From Phycisphaeraceae bacterium (GTDB lineage: Bacteria > Planctomycetota > Phycisphaerae > Phycisphaerales > Phycisphaeraceae): 64,000 nucleotides of DNA. Where the stretch lies: contig JAJDCX010000084.1 of the NCBI GenBank assembly GCA_029260615.1, positions 1 through 64,000 on the forward strand. Reading direction: 5' to 3'. Numbering within the stretch: position 1 is the first letter of the stretch; each line of letters begins with the position of its first letter. Made by a program: the position numbers and the translations under genes. The notes beneath the pieces were generated by a model. It made no database searches. It worked only from the letters and a program-made list of their open reading frames with translations, and was not told the origin of the DNA. This document shows, in pieces, positions 54,007-62,239 of this stretch.

Positions 54007-54672
54007 TTACTTCCCCCAATGCGTGACCGGCCCACCACCCTCGCCCACCGCCTGAACCGCTGCCGCGATGGGCAGTAGCTCGCGGATCCGCTGGGCCTGC
54101 TCGGGGGTCAGATCGATAAACTCCATACCTATACTGAACGTGCGATCTTCCTCTTTGATCCAGGCGACTTGCGCCGTGACCTGCAGCTCGTGGTCCAGGC
54201 ACTTCAGATCCAATTGGATACGCTCGCCGGATTGATGTTCGGTAGTGCCCCTGCCCCGGACCATAACACCGGAGGCCGACAGGTTCACAACCTCACCTAG
54301 CTGGCACGAGAGCATCTCGCACTGAACCCGCCCGTGCCGTCGGTTTTGGATCGCCTGGCTATCCACCGCCTTGCCGTTGTCGATGTCATCGCTACCGGGG
54401 TTGAATTTGAACTGGTCGTCGATACACACCCAACCAGAGCTGTCGTCATCGGCCGTCTTCCGCAGGTAGCACTCCAACAACTGCGAACGCGTCTGCTTCG
54501 GTACTCGGCTACGCAAGCCCGCCCAGAACTGCATGCGATCAACTTCCTCAGCGATCTGGTGCGATGTCAGCCAACCAGTGGACCACTGGGGGCTCTGGAC
54601 CAGATCGTCTAGATCCTGTGCGAACCCCGTGTGCTGATCCAGGAAACGGAAGACTTCGTTGATGGCATCCAT
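54007..54672 (-). CDS. PilZ-domain protein
   Basis: 221 aa from ATG 54672 (GAGG 9 nt upstream); an open frame extends to GTG 54738. The N-terminal 90 residues are helical and unlike known domains. The PilZ domain, about 110-205, has the c-di-GMP-binding pair NRRHGR and NLSASG, followed by strands VTAQVAWIKEEDRTFSIGMEFIDL. Likely binds c-di-GMP and affects motility, adhesion or exopolysaccharide. Single gene. Confidence 0.87.
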   Translation of the reverse strand: MDAINEVFRFLDQHTGFAQDLDDLVQSPQWSTGWLTSHQIAEEVDRMQFWAGLRSRVPKQTRSQLLECYLRKTADDDSSGWVCIDDQFKFNPGSDDIDNGKAVDSQAIQNRRHGRVQCEMLSCQLGEVVNLSASGVMVRGRGTTEHQSGERIQLDLKCLDHELQVTAQVAWIKEEDRTFSIGMEFIDLTPEQAQRIRELLPIAAAVQAVGEGGGPVTHWGK

Positions 54673-54868
54673 AAGACAGGCCTCGGTTAGGCCCCGAACT
54701 GCCCTGACAGATCGATCGCCTGACCGATTTATCGACACAACCGCCAGACCGCTTTGGCCCGTTGAGTTGACAAGCGTTTGTACTGGCCGGTTATGGCGAT
54801 TAGCTTGCGGTTATCGGCCGAAATCTCGTGACCTTGGCCTGCCTGATGATCCTGCGGAGTTCAGGGCC

Positions 54869-55888
54869 TTAGCGCTCCAGCACTTCCCGGACCTGCGGGT
54901 AGCAGTGCATCAGCATCCCCCCAAAACCGGGCCGCTCAGCCAGAGTGTCCCAAGCCAGGTCGAACTGTTCGTGGAATTCGTCCGCCGTTCTCCCGTTAAA
55001 AGAGATCGATGGGGCCGGCAGATACTCGATCGTCTCCACCGCCGCGCACACCGACTTGCCGATGGCCTCGGCGTAAGCCACTTCCCTCTCCACGATGTCC
55101 GTGATCGAGTTAGGCCCCAGCGCCTTAGTTCGATAGGACATGATCCCAACGTAGTCGCAGATATCCTGGATGTGCTGCTGAATAGGTTTGGTTTGACCGG
55201 CGTATTCCAGTGCCAACGGCAGGCCGTCTTCACTGGTGTCCGTGTCGAACCAAAACGGGATATCACTGGCGAAACTCATCCCCGGGTCAGCCTCACGGAC
55301 CAGCTCCCGGGCCTTGCTGAAATAATCCAACAGGTCAGACATGATCTGCGTACGGCGTGCCCCGTCCGACCAGTCATCAAGAAGATAAGGCTCGATGTCG
55401 TAGTGAATACCCGAGAAGCGTTTGCCCTCAGGCAGTGTGGCATTGAGTTCAAGAATCGCCTGCAAGACCGCCAAGCTGCGCCCATGATTCTCCGCAAGCC
55501 CCATTGATTTTTCGCCGTCGAGCGCTTCGACCCGGATGCCAAGCTCAGCCGCCTTGCCGATCAACTCCGCGTATCGCTGTGGCTGATCGATAGCGACCGG
55601 CTCGCTGCCATGGGGATAATGGATCTGCACCATCAACAGGTTGATCCCCTGACGCTGACAGAAAGCCAGCAACTCATCTTGCTCCAAAGGATCGATGATG
55701 AATCGCTTGTGCCACACCCACAGACCCTTGGTCAGGCCCACGGTATCCGCCGAGGCGGGGAGTTCCTCAACGCTCAATGCCTGGGTCGTGGCTGACCCTC
55801 CGTCAGCAAAAGCGACCCCCGATATCCCCGCAGACAGGGCCAATACCGCCAAAAGCACAACCACCCTACGCATGAAATTATCCATCAC
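54869..55888 (-). CDS. Secreted TIM-barrel-like protein of unknown function
   Basis: 339 aa with a signal peptide (MRRVVVLLAVLALSAGISGVAFA, about 6-28). The body has the strand and turn rhythm of a (beta/alpha)8 barrel: GLWVWHKRFI, GINLLMVQIHYP, GIRVEALDG, FSGIHYDIEPYLLDDW, GMSFASDIPFWFD, YVGIMSYRT, VCAAVETIEYL and FGGMLMHCYP. The HYDIEPY segment places two acidic residues at the end of a central strand, as in glycoside hydrolase-like barrels. No family is assigned. The upstream start codons at 55888 and 55885 are followed by the better ATG in MRRVVV. Confidence 0.75.
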   Translation of the reverse strand: MMDNFMRRVVVLLAVLALSAGISGVAFADGGSATTQALSVEELPASADTVGLTKGLWVWHKRFIIDPLEQDELLAFCQRQGINLLMVQIHYPHGSEPVAIDQPQRYAELIGKAAELGIRVEALDGEKSMGLAENHGRSLAVLQAILELNATLPEGKRFSGIHYDIEPYLLDDWSDGARRTQIMSDLLDYFSKARELVREADPGMSFASDIPFWFDTDTSEDGLPLALEYAGQTKPIQQHIQDICDYVGIMSYRTKALGPNSITDIVEREVAYAEAIGKSVCAAVETIEYLPAPSISFNGRTADEFHEQFDLAWDTLAERPGFGGMLMHCYPQVREVLER

Positions 55889-55986
55889 GGGAACCTCCTA
55901 ATGTGTCAATATCTACGTTTGATCGAACAATAACCTATCACCGAGGGTAGATAATGTCAATAATTATCTCAAGGGATGAAATATTA

Positions 55987-56015
55987 TTGACTGGGCAGTA
56001 GGCGCGGGGTAATAT
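55987..56015 (+). promoter_or_regulatory. Sigma-70-type promoter for the PEP-CTERM gene at 56110
   Basis: TTGACT (55987-55992), a 17-bp spacer, then TAATAT (56010-56015). Five of six and four of six bases fit the consensus. The leader would be about 88 nt. Confidence 0.6.
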
Positions 56016-56109
56016 CAGTGAGATTTCATAGACATGTCGTATGTTGGAGTAATCCGATTGGGGCCACACCGCCCCCCTTCGTCTTGGCTTAATCTTGGAG
56101 TGCGTGAGA

Positions 56110-57012
56110 ATGAAACCCAGACAAATCGACACAAAAACCGCCCGCCAACTGGCCTTCTATTCCGCAGCCGCCGGGCTGGGCGCTTTTTTCTTCGGCTCAC
56201 AGGCCAACGCCAACATCGTCTTCACCGACGTTGACCCCGATGTGACCCTCACCGCAGGTGCCTTCGAAATCGACTTCGATGGCGACGGCTTCCTCGACGC
56301 AGCCGTCGTGAATAACGGCGTGAACATCCAGGTCCGCTCCTTCGGCTTCGATGAGCTGACCCCCGGCTTCTGGCTGACACCCAACATCACACTCAGCACC
56401 CTCGAAGACCCCGCCGCCCCGGGCACCGCCTACTACGTCGCCACCTTCCTGCCCGGCGAACTGATCGACGGCTCCGCCCTACCCATCGACGACGGAGCCC
56501 ACCTAGGCGTCGGCAACTACAACACCATCGGGACCGGCGGGTTTGTCGGCATCCAATTTGAAATCGGTAACGACCCCAATGAAATCGACGGCTCAGGGAT
56601 CGACCGCCCCGCAGGCAGCACCACACACTTCGGGTGGATCGAAATGGACGGCGGGCCAGGGATCAGCGCCACCATCAAGTCATTCGCATACGAGACAACC
56701 CCAAACACCGGCATCATCGCCGGCGACCAAGGCACTCTCACCGGTGACCTCGACAGTGACGGCTTCGTTGGAATAGCCGACCTGAATCTCATCTTGGGCA
56801 ATTGGAACCAAGCTGTCCCCCCCGCGAACCCGTTAGCAGACCCTTCCGATGATAATTTCGTCGGGATTGAAGACCTCAACGTCGTGCTGGGCAATTGGAA
56901 CGCGGGCACCCCACCAGCGCCCCCGGAGGCCTCGGCTCTCGTGCCCGAACCAACATCACTAGCCCTCCTCGCCGCCGGCACCGGAGCCATCGGGCTACGA
57001 CGCAAGCGCTGA
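56110..57012 (+). CDS. Secreted PEP-CTERM protein with dockerin pair
   Basis: 300 aa from ATG 56110 (GGAG 10 nt upstream). The N-terminus has a basic stretch then LAFYSAAAGLGAFFFGSQANA as a signal peptide. Residues about 40-210 hold a beta-rich domain with a calcium-like loop FDGDGFLDAAVV and HFGWIEMDGG, as in LEPR/choice-of-anchor proteins. Dockerin loops GDLDSDGFVGIADLN and SDDNFVGIEDLN end in NWNAGTPP (about 212-275). The tail PEPTSLALLAAGTGAIGLRRKR is the PEP-CTERM signal. No enzymatic motif was seen. Confidence 0.82.
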   Translation: MKPRQIDTKTARQLAFYSAAAGLGAFFFGSQANANIVFTDVDPDVTLTAGAFEIDFDGDGFLDAAVVNNGVNIQVRSFGFDELTPGFWLTPNITLSTLEDPAAPGTAYYVATFLPGELIDGSALPIDDGAHLGVGNYNTIGTGGFVGIQFEIGNDPNEIDGSGIDRPAGSTTHFGWIEMDGGPGISATIKSFAYETTPNTGIIAGDQGTLTGDLDSDGFVGIADLNLILGNWNQAVPPANPLADPSDDNFVGIEDLNVVLGNWNAGTPPAPPEASALVPEPTSLALLAAGTGAIGLRRKR

Positions 57013-57083
57013 GTTAAACCGTATCAAACAAGCTGTTGTTGTCCGCGGGGCCTAACAAATCTGATACCGATGGAGTTGTGCGT

Positions 57084-58085
57084 ATGCCACCGACCTTGCG
57101 AATAATCATTGTTTTGGTGGTCCTGATTAGCGCACTGCCCGCACAGGCCGCCAACCGGTTCATCAACTTCGCCGGCGGTCTCTGGCTGGTCAAGGATAGC
57201 CCGTTCCCCAATCCCGCAGGCCCAGGCCCAAACTTCTGGGACAACTCCGCAGACAGCGTTTTCGTAGACCCACAAGGCAAGCTGCACATGAAGATCCGCC
57301 AAGTCGGCGGGGTCTGGCACAGCTCACAAGTCACACTCCTGGAGTCAATCAACTTCGGCGACTACCGATTCCAGATCGAAGGCAACCCCGATCTGCTAGA
57401 CCCCAACGCCATCCTCGGCCTGTTCATGTTCACCAACGACACCGAAGAAATCGACATCGAGCTTTCAAGGTGGAGTGACCCCGCCGACCCCGATGCCGGC
57501 CAATTCGTGGTCCAGCCATATTTCAGTAGCCCAGACAACATCGACCGTTTCTCCCTCGCCGACGCCGGCAACCAATCAACCTACCGCTTCAACTGGCAAC
57601 CCGACTCCGTCTTCTTCGAAGCCTACAAGGGCACCGCCGATGCACCCCAGTCAGACGCCGACATCCTCAACCAATATATCTACGACGGCCCGGACGTCCC
57701 CCCACTTGCACCGTTCGCACAGATCCACATCAACTTCTGGCTTGACGGCGGCAACGCCCCAGCCAACGGACAGGAAATCGAGATCGTCATCAGCGACTAC
57801 GCCTACACCGTCCCGATCGACGGCGACCTCGACGGCGACGGGTTCGTCGGCATCACCGACCTGAACCTCGTCCTTGGCAGTTGGAACCAAACCGCACCCC
57901 TAACCAACCTCCGCGCAGACCCAACCGCCGACGGCTTCGTAGGCATCGCCGACCTCAACCTCGTCCTGGGTAATTGGAACGCAGGCACGCAACCGCCCTC
58001 GCAAGTGTTGGCCAATATCCCCGAGCCGGCCACCGCCACACTGCTGGGATTCTGTGGCATCACGATCCTTCGCCGCCATAGATAA
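57084..58085 (+). CDS. Secreted GH16-like protein with dockerin pair and PEP-CTERM
   Basis: 333 aa from ATG 57084 (GGAG 8 nt upstream). Signal peptide 1-21 (ending PAQA). Residues about 22-240 look like a GH16/concanavalin-like domain: FAGGLWLVKDS, SVFVDPQGKLHMKIRQ, SSQVTLLESINFGDYRFQIEG, and EEIDIELSRW (about 120), where the E-I-D-I-E pattern matches the GH16 nucleophile and acid/base pair. It may cut a beta-glucan or galactan. Dockerin loops GDLDGDGFVGITDLN and ADGFVGIADLN end NWNAGTQP, followed by PEPATATLLGFCGITILRR. It lies 71 bp after the preceding gene. Confidence 0.75.
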   Translation: MPPTLRIIIVLVVLISALPAQAANRFINFAGGLWLVKDSPFPNPAGPGPNFWDNSADSVFVDPQGKLHMKIRQVGGVWHSSQVTLLESINFGDYRFQIEGNPDLLDPNAILGLFMFTNDTEEIDIELSRWSDPADPDAGQFVVQPYFSSPDNIDRFSLADAGNQSTYRFNWQPDSVFFEAYKGTADAPQSDADILNQYIYDGPDVPPLAPFAQIHINFWLDGGNAPANGQEIEIVISDYAYTVPIDGDLDGDGFVGITDLNLVLGSWNQTAPLTNLRADPTADGFVGIADLNLVLGNWNAGTQPPSQVLANIPEPATATLLGFCGITILRRHR

Positions 58086-58115
58086 CGCTATCCAACACCC
58101 CGCCCCACCATCAGC

Positions 58116-59087
58116 CTACAACTCTTCGACCCGTGCCAACCCCGCCAACTCCCGCGCATCTTCCAGATCAAAATCCGCCGGGTACGCATTAAACGTGCTC
58201 GCCGTGGCGACCGCCAACCCACGACCCAACGCCTCGCTGGGCCCAAGCCCTCGCAGGTGTGCATCCACCACCGCCGCCACCAGACAATCCCCGCTCCCCA
58301 CCGTGCTGACGACCCGGCTGTGATCCACCTCACACACACCCCGATACGCCCCCGATTCGGTCACCAGCAAACCGCCTTCGCTCCCCATACTCACCAACAC
58401 CCAACCCGCTCTAGCACCCGCCGAACGCGCCGCTTCAAGCACCTCATCAAATGCCATCTCCCCGCTGTGCCCCATCGCCTGGGCAAACTCCTTGCGGTTC
58501 GGACTAATCATCCATACCGCCTTACCCACCGCCCCAAGCACATCCCCCAACGCCCCACCGTCCAGGTCCAATACCACATCCGCGCCGCCCCACTGCGCCT
58601 TGCGCACCAAAGCAGCCAACGCATCGTGATCCATCCCCACCGGCAACGAACCCGCGAACACAAACACCGCCCCCTCCCGACTCAACAACCCGACCTTCGT
58701 CGATAGCCGAGCCAGATCGTTTCCCGTCAGTTCGTAACCCTGCGTCCGCAGATGCGTGTCCGTCCCCCCATCAGGGTCCACCACCGTAATATTCTCGCGC
58801 GTCGGCCCACGCACCGACAGCAGTTGATTGGTCACCCGCCCAAGCCCTTCACCCGCACTCAAAAACGCCTCGAACCGCCCCGCCTCACCCTGACCCACAA
58901 AACCCGTCGCAATAGTAGATCGCCCAAGCCGCGCCAACGCCCGCGCCAGGTTCACACCCTTACCCGCCGGCGTATGGCTCACCGCCTGGGCCGGCAGATG
59001 CCCGCCGACCTCAAAACCGGGCACCCTAAGCACCCGATCGATCGCGGTGTTCATCGTCACAGTAATGACCGTCGCTGTCCCCGACAC
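58116..59087 (-). CDS. PfkB-family hexose-phosphate kinase (1-phosphofructokinase-like)
   Basis: 323 aa. Phosphorylates a sugar phosphate such as fructose 1-phosphate or tagatose 6-phosphate. Family segments: VTMNTAIDRVLRVPGF at the N-terminus, HTPAGKGVNLARALARLG, FAGSLPVGM, MISPNRKEF, and the ATP/anion-hole motif VSTVGSGDCLVAA near residue 262, where D is the catalytic base (the usual form is GAGD). Start is GTG 59087 with GGGAGG 9 nt upstream. No PTS gene is beside it, so the sugar source is not evident. Confidence 0.88.
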   Translation of the reverse strand: MSGTATVITVTMNTAIDRVLRVPGFEVGGHLPAQAVSHTPAGKGVNLARALARLGRSTIATGFVGQGEAGRFEAFLSAGEGLGRVTNQLLSVRGPTRENITVVDPDGGTDTHLRTQGYELTGNDLARLSTKVGLLSREGAVFVFAGSLPVGMDHDALAALVRKAQWGGADVVLDLDGGALGDVLGAVGKAVWMISPNRKEFAQAMGHSGEMAFDEVLEAARSAGARAGWVLVSMGSEGGLLVTESGAYRGVCEVDHSRVVSTVGSGDCLVAAVVDAHLRGLGPSEALGRGLAVATASTFNAYPADFDLEDARELAGLARVEEL

Positions 59088-59224
59088 GCTTCATTGCCTC
59101 CCAAGCAGGTAACTATCGGACCTTTATGCCCGCCAACCTCAAGTCGGCACGAGCCACTACAGACCCGCCGCCGGTGTAACCGATACAGACTCTACAGACT
59201 TTACAGCCTAGCGAAACATACACC

Positions 59225-59548
59225 ATGACCACCCCCGAACGACGCCGAGACCCACGTATCCCCGCCAGCCATCTGGTCAAGCTCAAGTGCGAGCAGACCG
59301 CCGGCAAGTACATACCAGGGGCCACCCACGACGTCTCCGACGGCGGTGCCATGCTCGTTCTCGACCACCCAAGGCTCCTGACCACCGGCCAGAAAGTCCA
59401 GATCGGCATCTTCAATAATCCCACACGCGGCATGCTCACCACCGAAGACTTCGTCGAAGCCACCATCGTCCGCAGCCTCGGCCACGGCGACACCCAGCAC
59501 ATCGCCGTACGCTACGCCCGCCCACAACGCTTCGCCGAAGCCATCTGA
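59225..59548 (+). CDS. Single-domain PilZ protein
   Basis: 107 aa, one PilZ domain: ERRRDPRIPAS and DVSDGG are the c-di-GMP-binding motifs. It lies 79 bp upstream of cpaF on the same strand, so it may tune the pilus by c-di-GMP. No strong ribosome site was seen. Confidence 0.85.
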   Translation: MTTPERRRDPRIPASHLVKLKCEQTAGKYIPGATHDVSDGGAMLVLDHPRLLTTGQKVQIGIFNNPTRGMLTTEDFVEATIVRSLGHGDTQHIAVRYARPQRFAEAI

Positions 59549-59627
59549 TTAACCCCCTTTGCCCCGGTACGAACACAGCAACCAACCCAAATAACCCCCC
59601 ATCGCCCCGCGCTGGTAACATATCCCC

Positions 59628-60746
59628 ATGCCATCACAAGCCCTGTTCGTCAGGACCGTCGAGCATTACCTGGCGCCGATCAAGGCGTTTCTGGACGACT
59701 CCGGCGTGACCGAGGTCATGATCAACCGGTTCGACGAAATATACATCGAAAAAGACGGCAAGATCGTCAAGACCGACGCACGCTTCACCGACCCACAGGC
59801 CTACGAAGCCGCGATCAACAACATCCTCCAATTCACTGGCCGATCACTCAGCGACGACCAGCCCCTGATCGATTCACGCCTCCCCGACGGTTCCCGTGTC
59901 CACGTCGCCAAAGCACCCTGCGCACGCAACGGCACCAGCGTCGCCATCCGCAAGTTCAGCCAAATGGTCCTGGACATCGACTGGCTCATCGAGTTGGGCA
60001 CCCTCACCACCCAGGCACGCGACTTCCTACGCCTCGCCGTCAACGCCGAACAAAACATGCTCGTCGCCGGCGGCACCAGCTCCGGCAAAACCAGCCTCCT
60101 TAACGCGCTCTCCAGCTTCATCCCCGACGACCAGCGCATCGTCGTCATCGAAGACTCCGCAGAACTGCAACTTCAAAAAAACCACCTCATCTCACTGGAA
60201 GCCCAGCAGCCCGACCGCTACGGACGAGGCGAGGTCACCATCCGCGAACTCTTCAAATCAAGCCTACGCCTACGACCCGACCGCATCATCATCGGCGAGG
60301 TCCGCGGCGGCGAAGCGCTGGACATGATCCAAGCCATGACCTCCGGCCACGGCGGCTCCATGGGCACACTCCACGCCAACAGCCCCGCCGACACACTCAA
60401 CCGCCTCGAAACCATGGCCCTCATGAGCGAGATCGAACTCCCCCTCTTCGCCCTGCGCAGCCAGATCGCCTCCGCCGTCGACATGGTCGTACATATGAGC
60501 CGACACATCGGCGGCCGCAGGCTCGTCACCCAGATCAGCGAGGTCAACCCCGTCGATGACGCCGGCAATTACACCCTCCGCGACCTCTTCGTCCTCAAAC
60601 CCGTCGACAAGGACAACCCCGACCACCAGATGCAATTGGCATGGACCGGTGAACGTTCTGCCCTGGGTAACCGAGCAGATCGCCTCGCCAGCCAGCACCA
60701 GGACCTGCTCACCGACCCAATTAAACCGATTCTCGGGATGGATTAA
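59628..60746 (+). CDS. cpaF: CpaF/TadA-type pilus assembly ATPase
   Basis: 372 aa secretion ATPase for Tad (Flp) pilus assembly. N-terminal domain with DDSGVTEVMINRFDEIYIE, Walker A GGTSSGKTS (about 147), Walker B RIIIGEVRGGEALD (about 218) and the His box GSMGTLHANSPADTLNRLE (about 245). Shorter than Caulobacter CpaF (about 500 aa) because the long N-terminal extension is missing. Pilin-like genes and a prepilin peptidase follow at once. Confidence 0.93.
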   Translation: MPSQALFVRTVEHYLAPIKAFLDDSGVTEVMINRFDEIYIEKDGKIVKTDARFTDPQAYEAAINNILQFTGRSLSDDQPLIDSRLPDGSRVHVAKAPCARNGTSVAIRKFSQMVLDIDWLIELGTLTTQARDFLRLAVNAEQNMLVAGGTSSGKTSLLNALSSFIPDDQRIVVIEDSAELQLQKNHLISLEAQQPDRYGRGEVTIRELFKSSLRLRPDRIIIGEVRGGEALDMIQAMTSGHGGSMGTLHANSPADTLNRLETMALMSEIELPLFALRSQIASAVDMVVHMSRHIGGRRLVTQISEVNPVDDAGNYTLRDLFVLKPVDKDNPDHQMQLAWTGERSALGNRADRLASQHQDLLTDPIKPILGMD

Positions 60747-60775
60747 CCCCCTGACCGATCGTAAAATAGGTGACC

Positions 60776-60979
60776 ATGGACCGCCCCACCCCCACAACCC
60801 GGCTCATACGCTCCCTGCGTAAACTCGCCCACGACCAGCAAGGCGCCACCACCCTGGAATGGGCCCTGCTCCTGGGCGTCATCGCCATCCCCAGCTACTA
60901 CATCATCCAGGCCTCCCTCTCAGCCCTGGTCGCCCACTACCAAATGATCACCACCCTAAACGCCCTCCCGTTCCCCTGA
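60776..60979 (+). CDS. Flp-type pilin (TadA-linked type IVb)
   Basis: 67 aa from ATG 60776 (GTG 60770 in frame). Prepilin site QQG-ATTLEWALLLGVIAIP, with Glu at +5 after the Gly/Ala cleavage point and a hydrophobic helix, as in Flp pilins. It lies 29 bp after cpaF. Confidence 0.8.
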   Translation: MDRPTPTTRLIRSLRKLAHDQQGATTLEWALLLGVIAIPSYYIIQASLSALVAHYQMITTLNALPFP

Positions 60980-61042
60980 CCCCAAAGAACCTCAACCCCA
61001 ACGATCCGGCACCACCATAAACCCACCACCTAACTCTCCCCA

Positions 61043-61081
61043 AATCATAAATCTAAAATCTAAAATCACAAATCATAAATC
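61043..61081 (+). repeat. AT-rich direct repeats before the second pilin gene
   Basis: AATCATAAATC at 61043-61053 and again at 61071-61081, with AAATCTAAAATCTAAAATC between. The same 11-mer, overlapping itself, lies at 62202-62219, just before the Ser/Thr kinase gene. Sharply AT-rich in a GC-rich setting. Confidence 0.6.
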
Positions 61082-61100
61082 CCTCCCCCAAGGCCCCACC

Positions 61101-61337
61101 ATGCCACACAACCCCCGCCAAATCCTGACACGCACCAAGGCCGCGCTAGCCCGTCTGTACCACTGCGAAAAAGGTGCCGAAGGTTTGGAAAAACTCCTCA
61201 TCATCGGCGCGATCGTCATCCCACTGCTGGGCATACTGGTTTTCTTCCGTGGACAACTTACGGAATGGGTAGGCGACATGTGGGACTCTGTTGTAGAAGA
61301 CAGCAGCAACGATTATGACCCCGATAGTGGATTCTAA
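61101..61337 (+). CDS. Second Flp-type pilin-like protein
   Basis: 78 aa. Prepilin-type site EKG-AEGLEKLLIIGAIVIP, again with Glu at +5, then a hydrophobic helix and an acidic C-terminus (VVEDSSNDYDPDSGF). Different in sequence from the first pilin, so possibly a minor or alternative subunit. Confidence 0.75.
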   Translation: MPHNPRQILTRTKAALARLYHCEKGAEGLEKLLIIGAIVIPLLGILVFFRGQLTEWVGDMWDSVVEDSSNDYDPDSGF

Positions 61338-61424
61338 ATCAAGCACAGCGACTCAGACTGAATTGTTTATTACTGTTTATGATGTAGATGCCATGAACTT
61401 CAATACAGTCGTCACGGTACTGGC

Positions 61425-61982
61425 TTGAATACCCCCAACCTCACCGCCTACGTTCTGCTTACTGCGGTCCTCATCACCGCAGCCATCACCGATGCACTGC
61501 GTGGCAAAATCTATAACTGGCTCACCCTCCCAGCTATCCTCGCCGGGCTTATCTTCTGGACACTCGCCGGCCTGCTCGGTGCCGACCGGGGCATCACCGC
61601 CTCACTCTTCGGACTCGCCGCAGGCATCATCCCCTTCGGCTTCCTCGCTCTACGCGGCTGGCTCGGCGGAGGTGACGCAAAACTCATGGCAGCCGTCGGT
61701 GCCATCACCGCCTCCTGGCAGTGCGTCCTAAGCACCGCCTTCTACGGAATGATCGTCGCCATGGCCATCGCCATCGTCATCATGATCCACCACGGCATCG
61801 TCAAGCAAACCCTCCAACGCATCTTCGGTGCCATCCTCTCCACCGCCGCACGCGTCAAACCCGACCTCGAAAACGAAAAACACACCGTCCCCTTCGGCAC
61901 CGCCGTCGCCATCGGCGGCCTCCTCGCCGCGGCCGAACAACTCCTGGGCCTAATCACCCCCTGGGCTTCCCTCTCCCCCTAA
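61425..61982 (+). CDS. Prepilin peptidase (A24 family, CpaA/TadV-like)
   Basis: 185 aa membrane protein. The two aspartyl catalytic sites are visible: ITDALRGKIYNW (first Asp) and WLGGGDAKLMAAVGA (GxGD second Asp), on the cytoplasmic side of a six-helix fold. It cleaves Flp prepilins after Gly. The start is TTG 61425. It follows the two pilin genes. Confidence 0.9.
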   Translation: MNTPNLTAYVLLTAVLITAAITDALRGKIYNWLTLPAILAGLIFWTLAGLLGADRGITASLFGLAAGIIPFGFLALRGWLGGGDAKLMAAVGAITASWQCVLSTAFYGMIVAMAIAIVIMIHHGIVKQTLQRIFGAILSTAARVKPDLENEKHTVPFGTAVAIGGLLAAAEQLLGLITPWASLSP

Positions 61983-62127
61983 CCAACGATTCCACCCATC
62001 GTATTTCCTGCTTTAGCGGAGGCCGCTATTGAGGCCGTCCAAATCCCATGTTTCCCTGCTTTTTCCCCCCGCCCCACACCAACCCCACGAATCGCCTAAA
62101 ATCAACAAGCCCCACAACCCACAACCC

Positions 62128-62144
62128 CCGCTTGCGGCTTAGCG
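62128..62144 (+). repeat. Dispersed 17-bp repeat CCGCTTGCGGCTTAGCG, copy 2
   Basis: Identical to 52148-52164 and in the same orientation, again in an intergenic region after a gene's end. The rest of 61983-62239 is C-rich and holds no gene. Confidence 0.65.
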
Positions 62145-62239
62145 CCTCAATAACCCCACTACTACCCAACACCCCCCCTCAACCACGCCTCCTACTTCAT
62201 CAATCATAAATCATAAATCCGCACTCCCAACTCCCCCCT

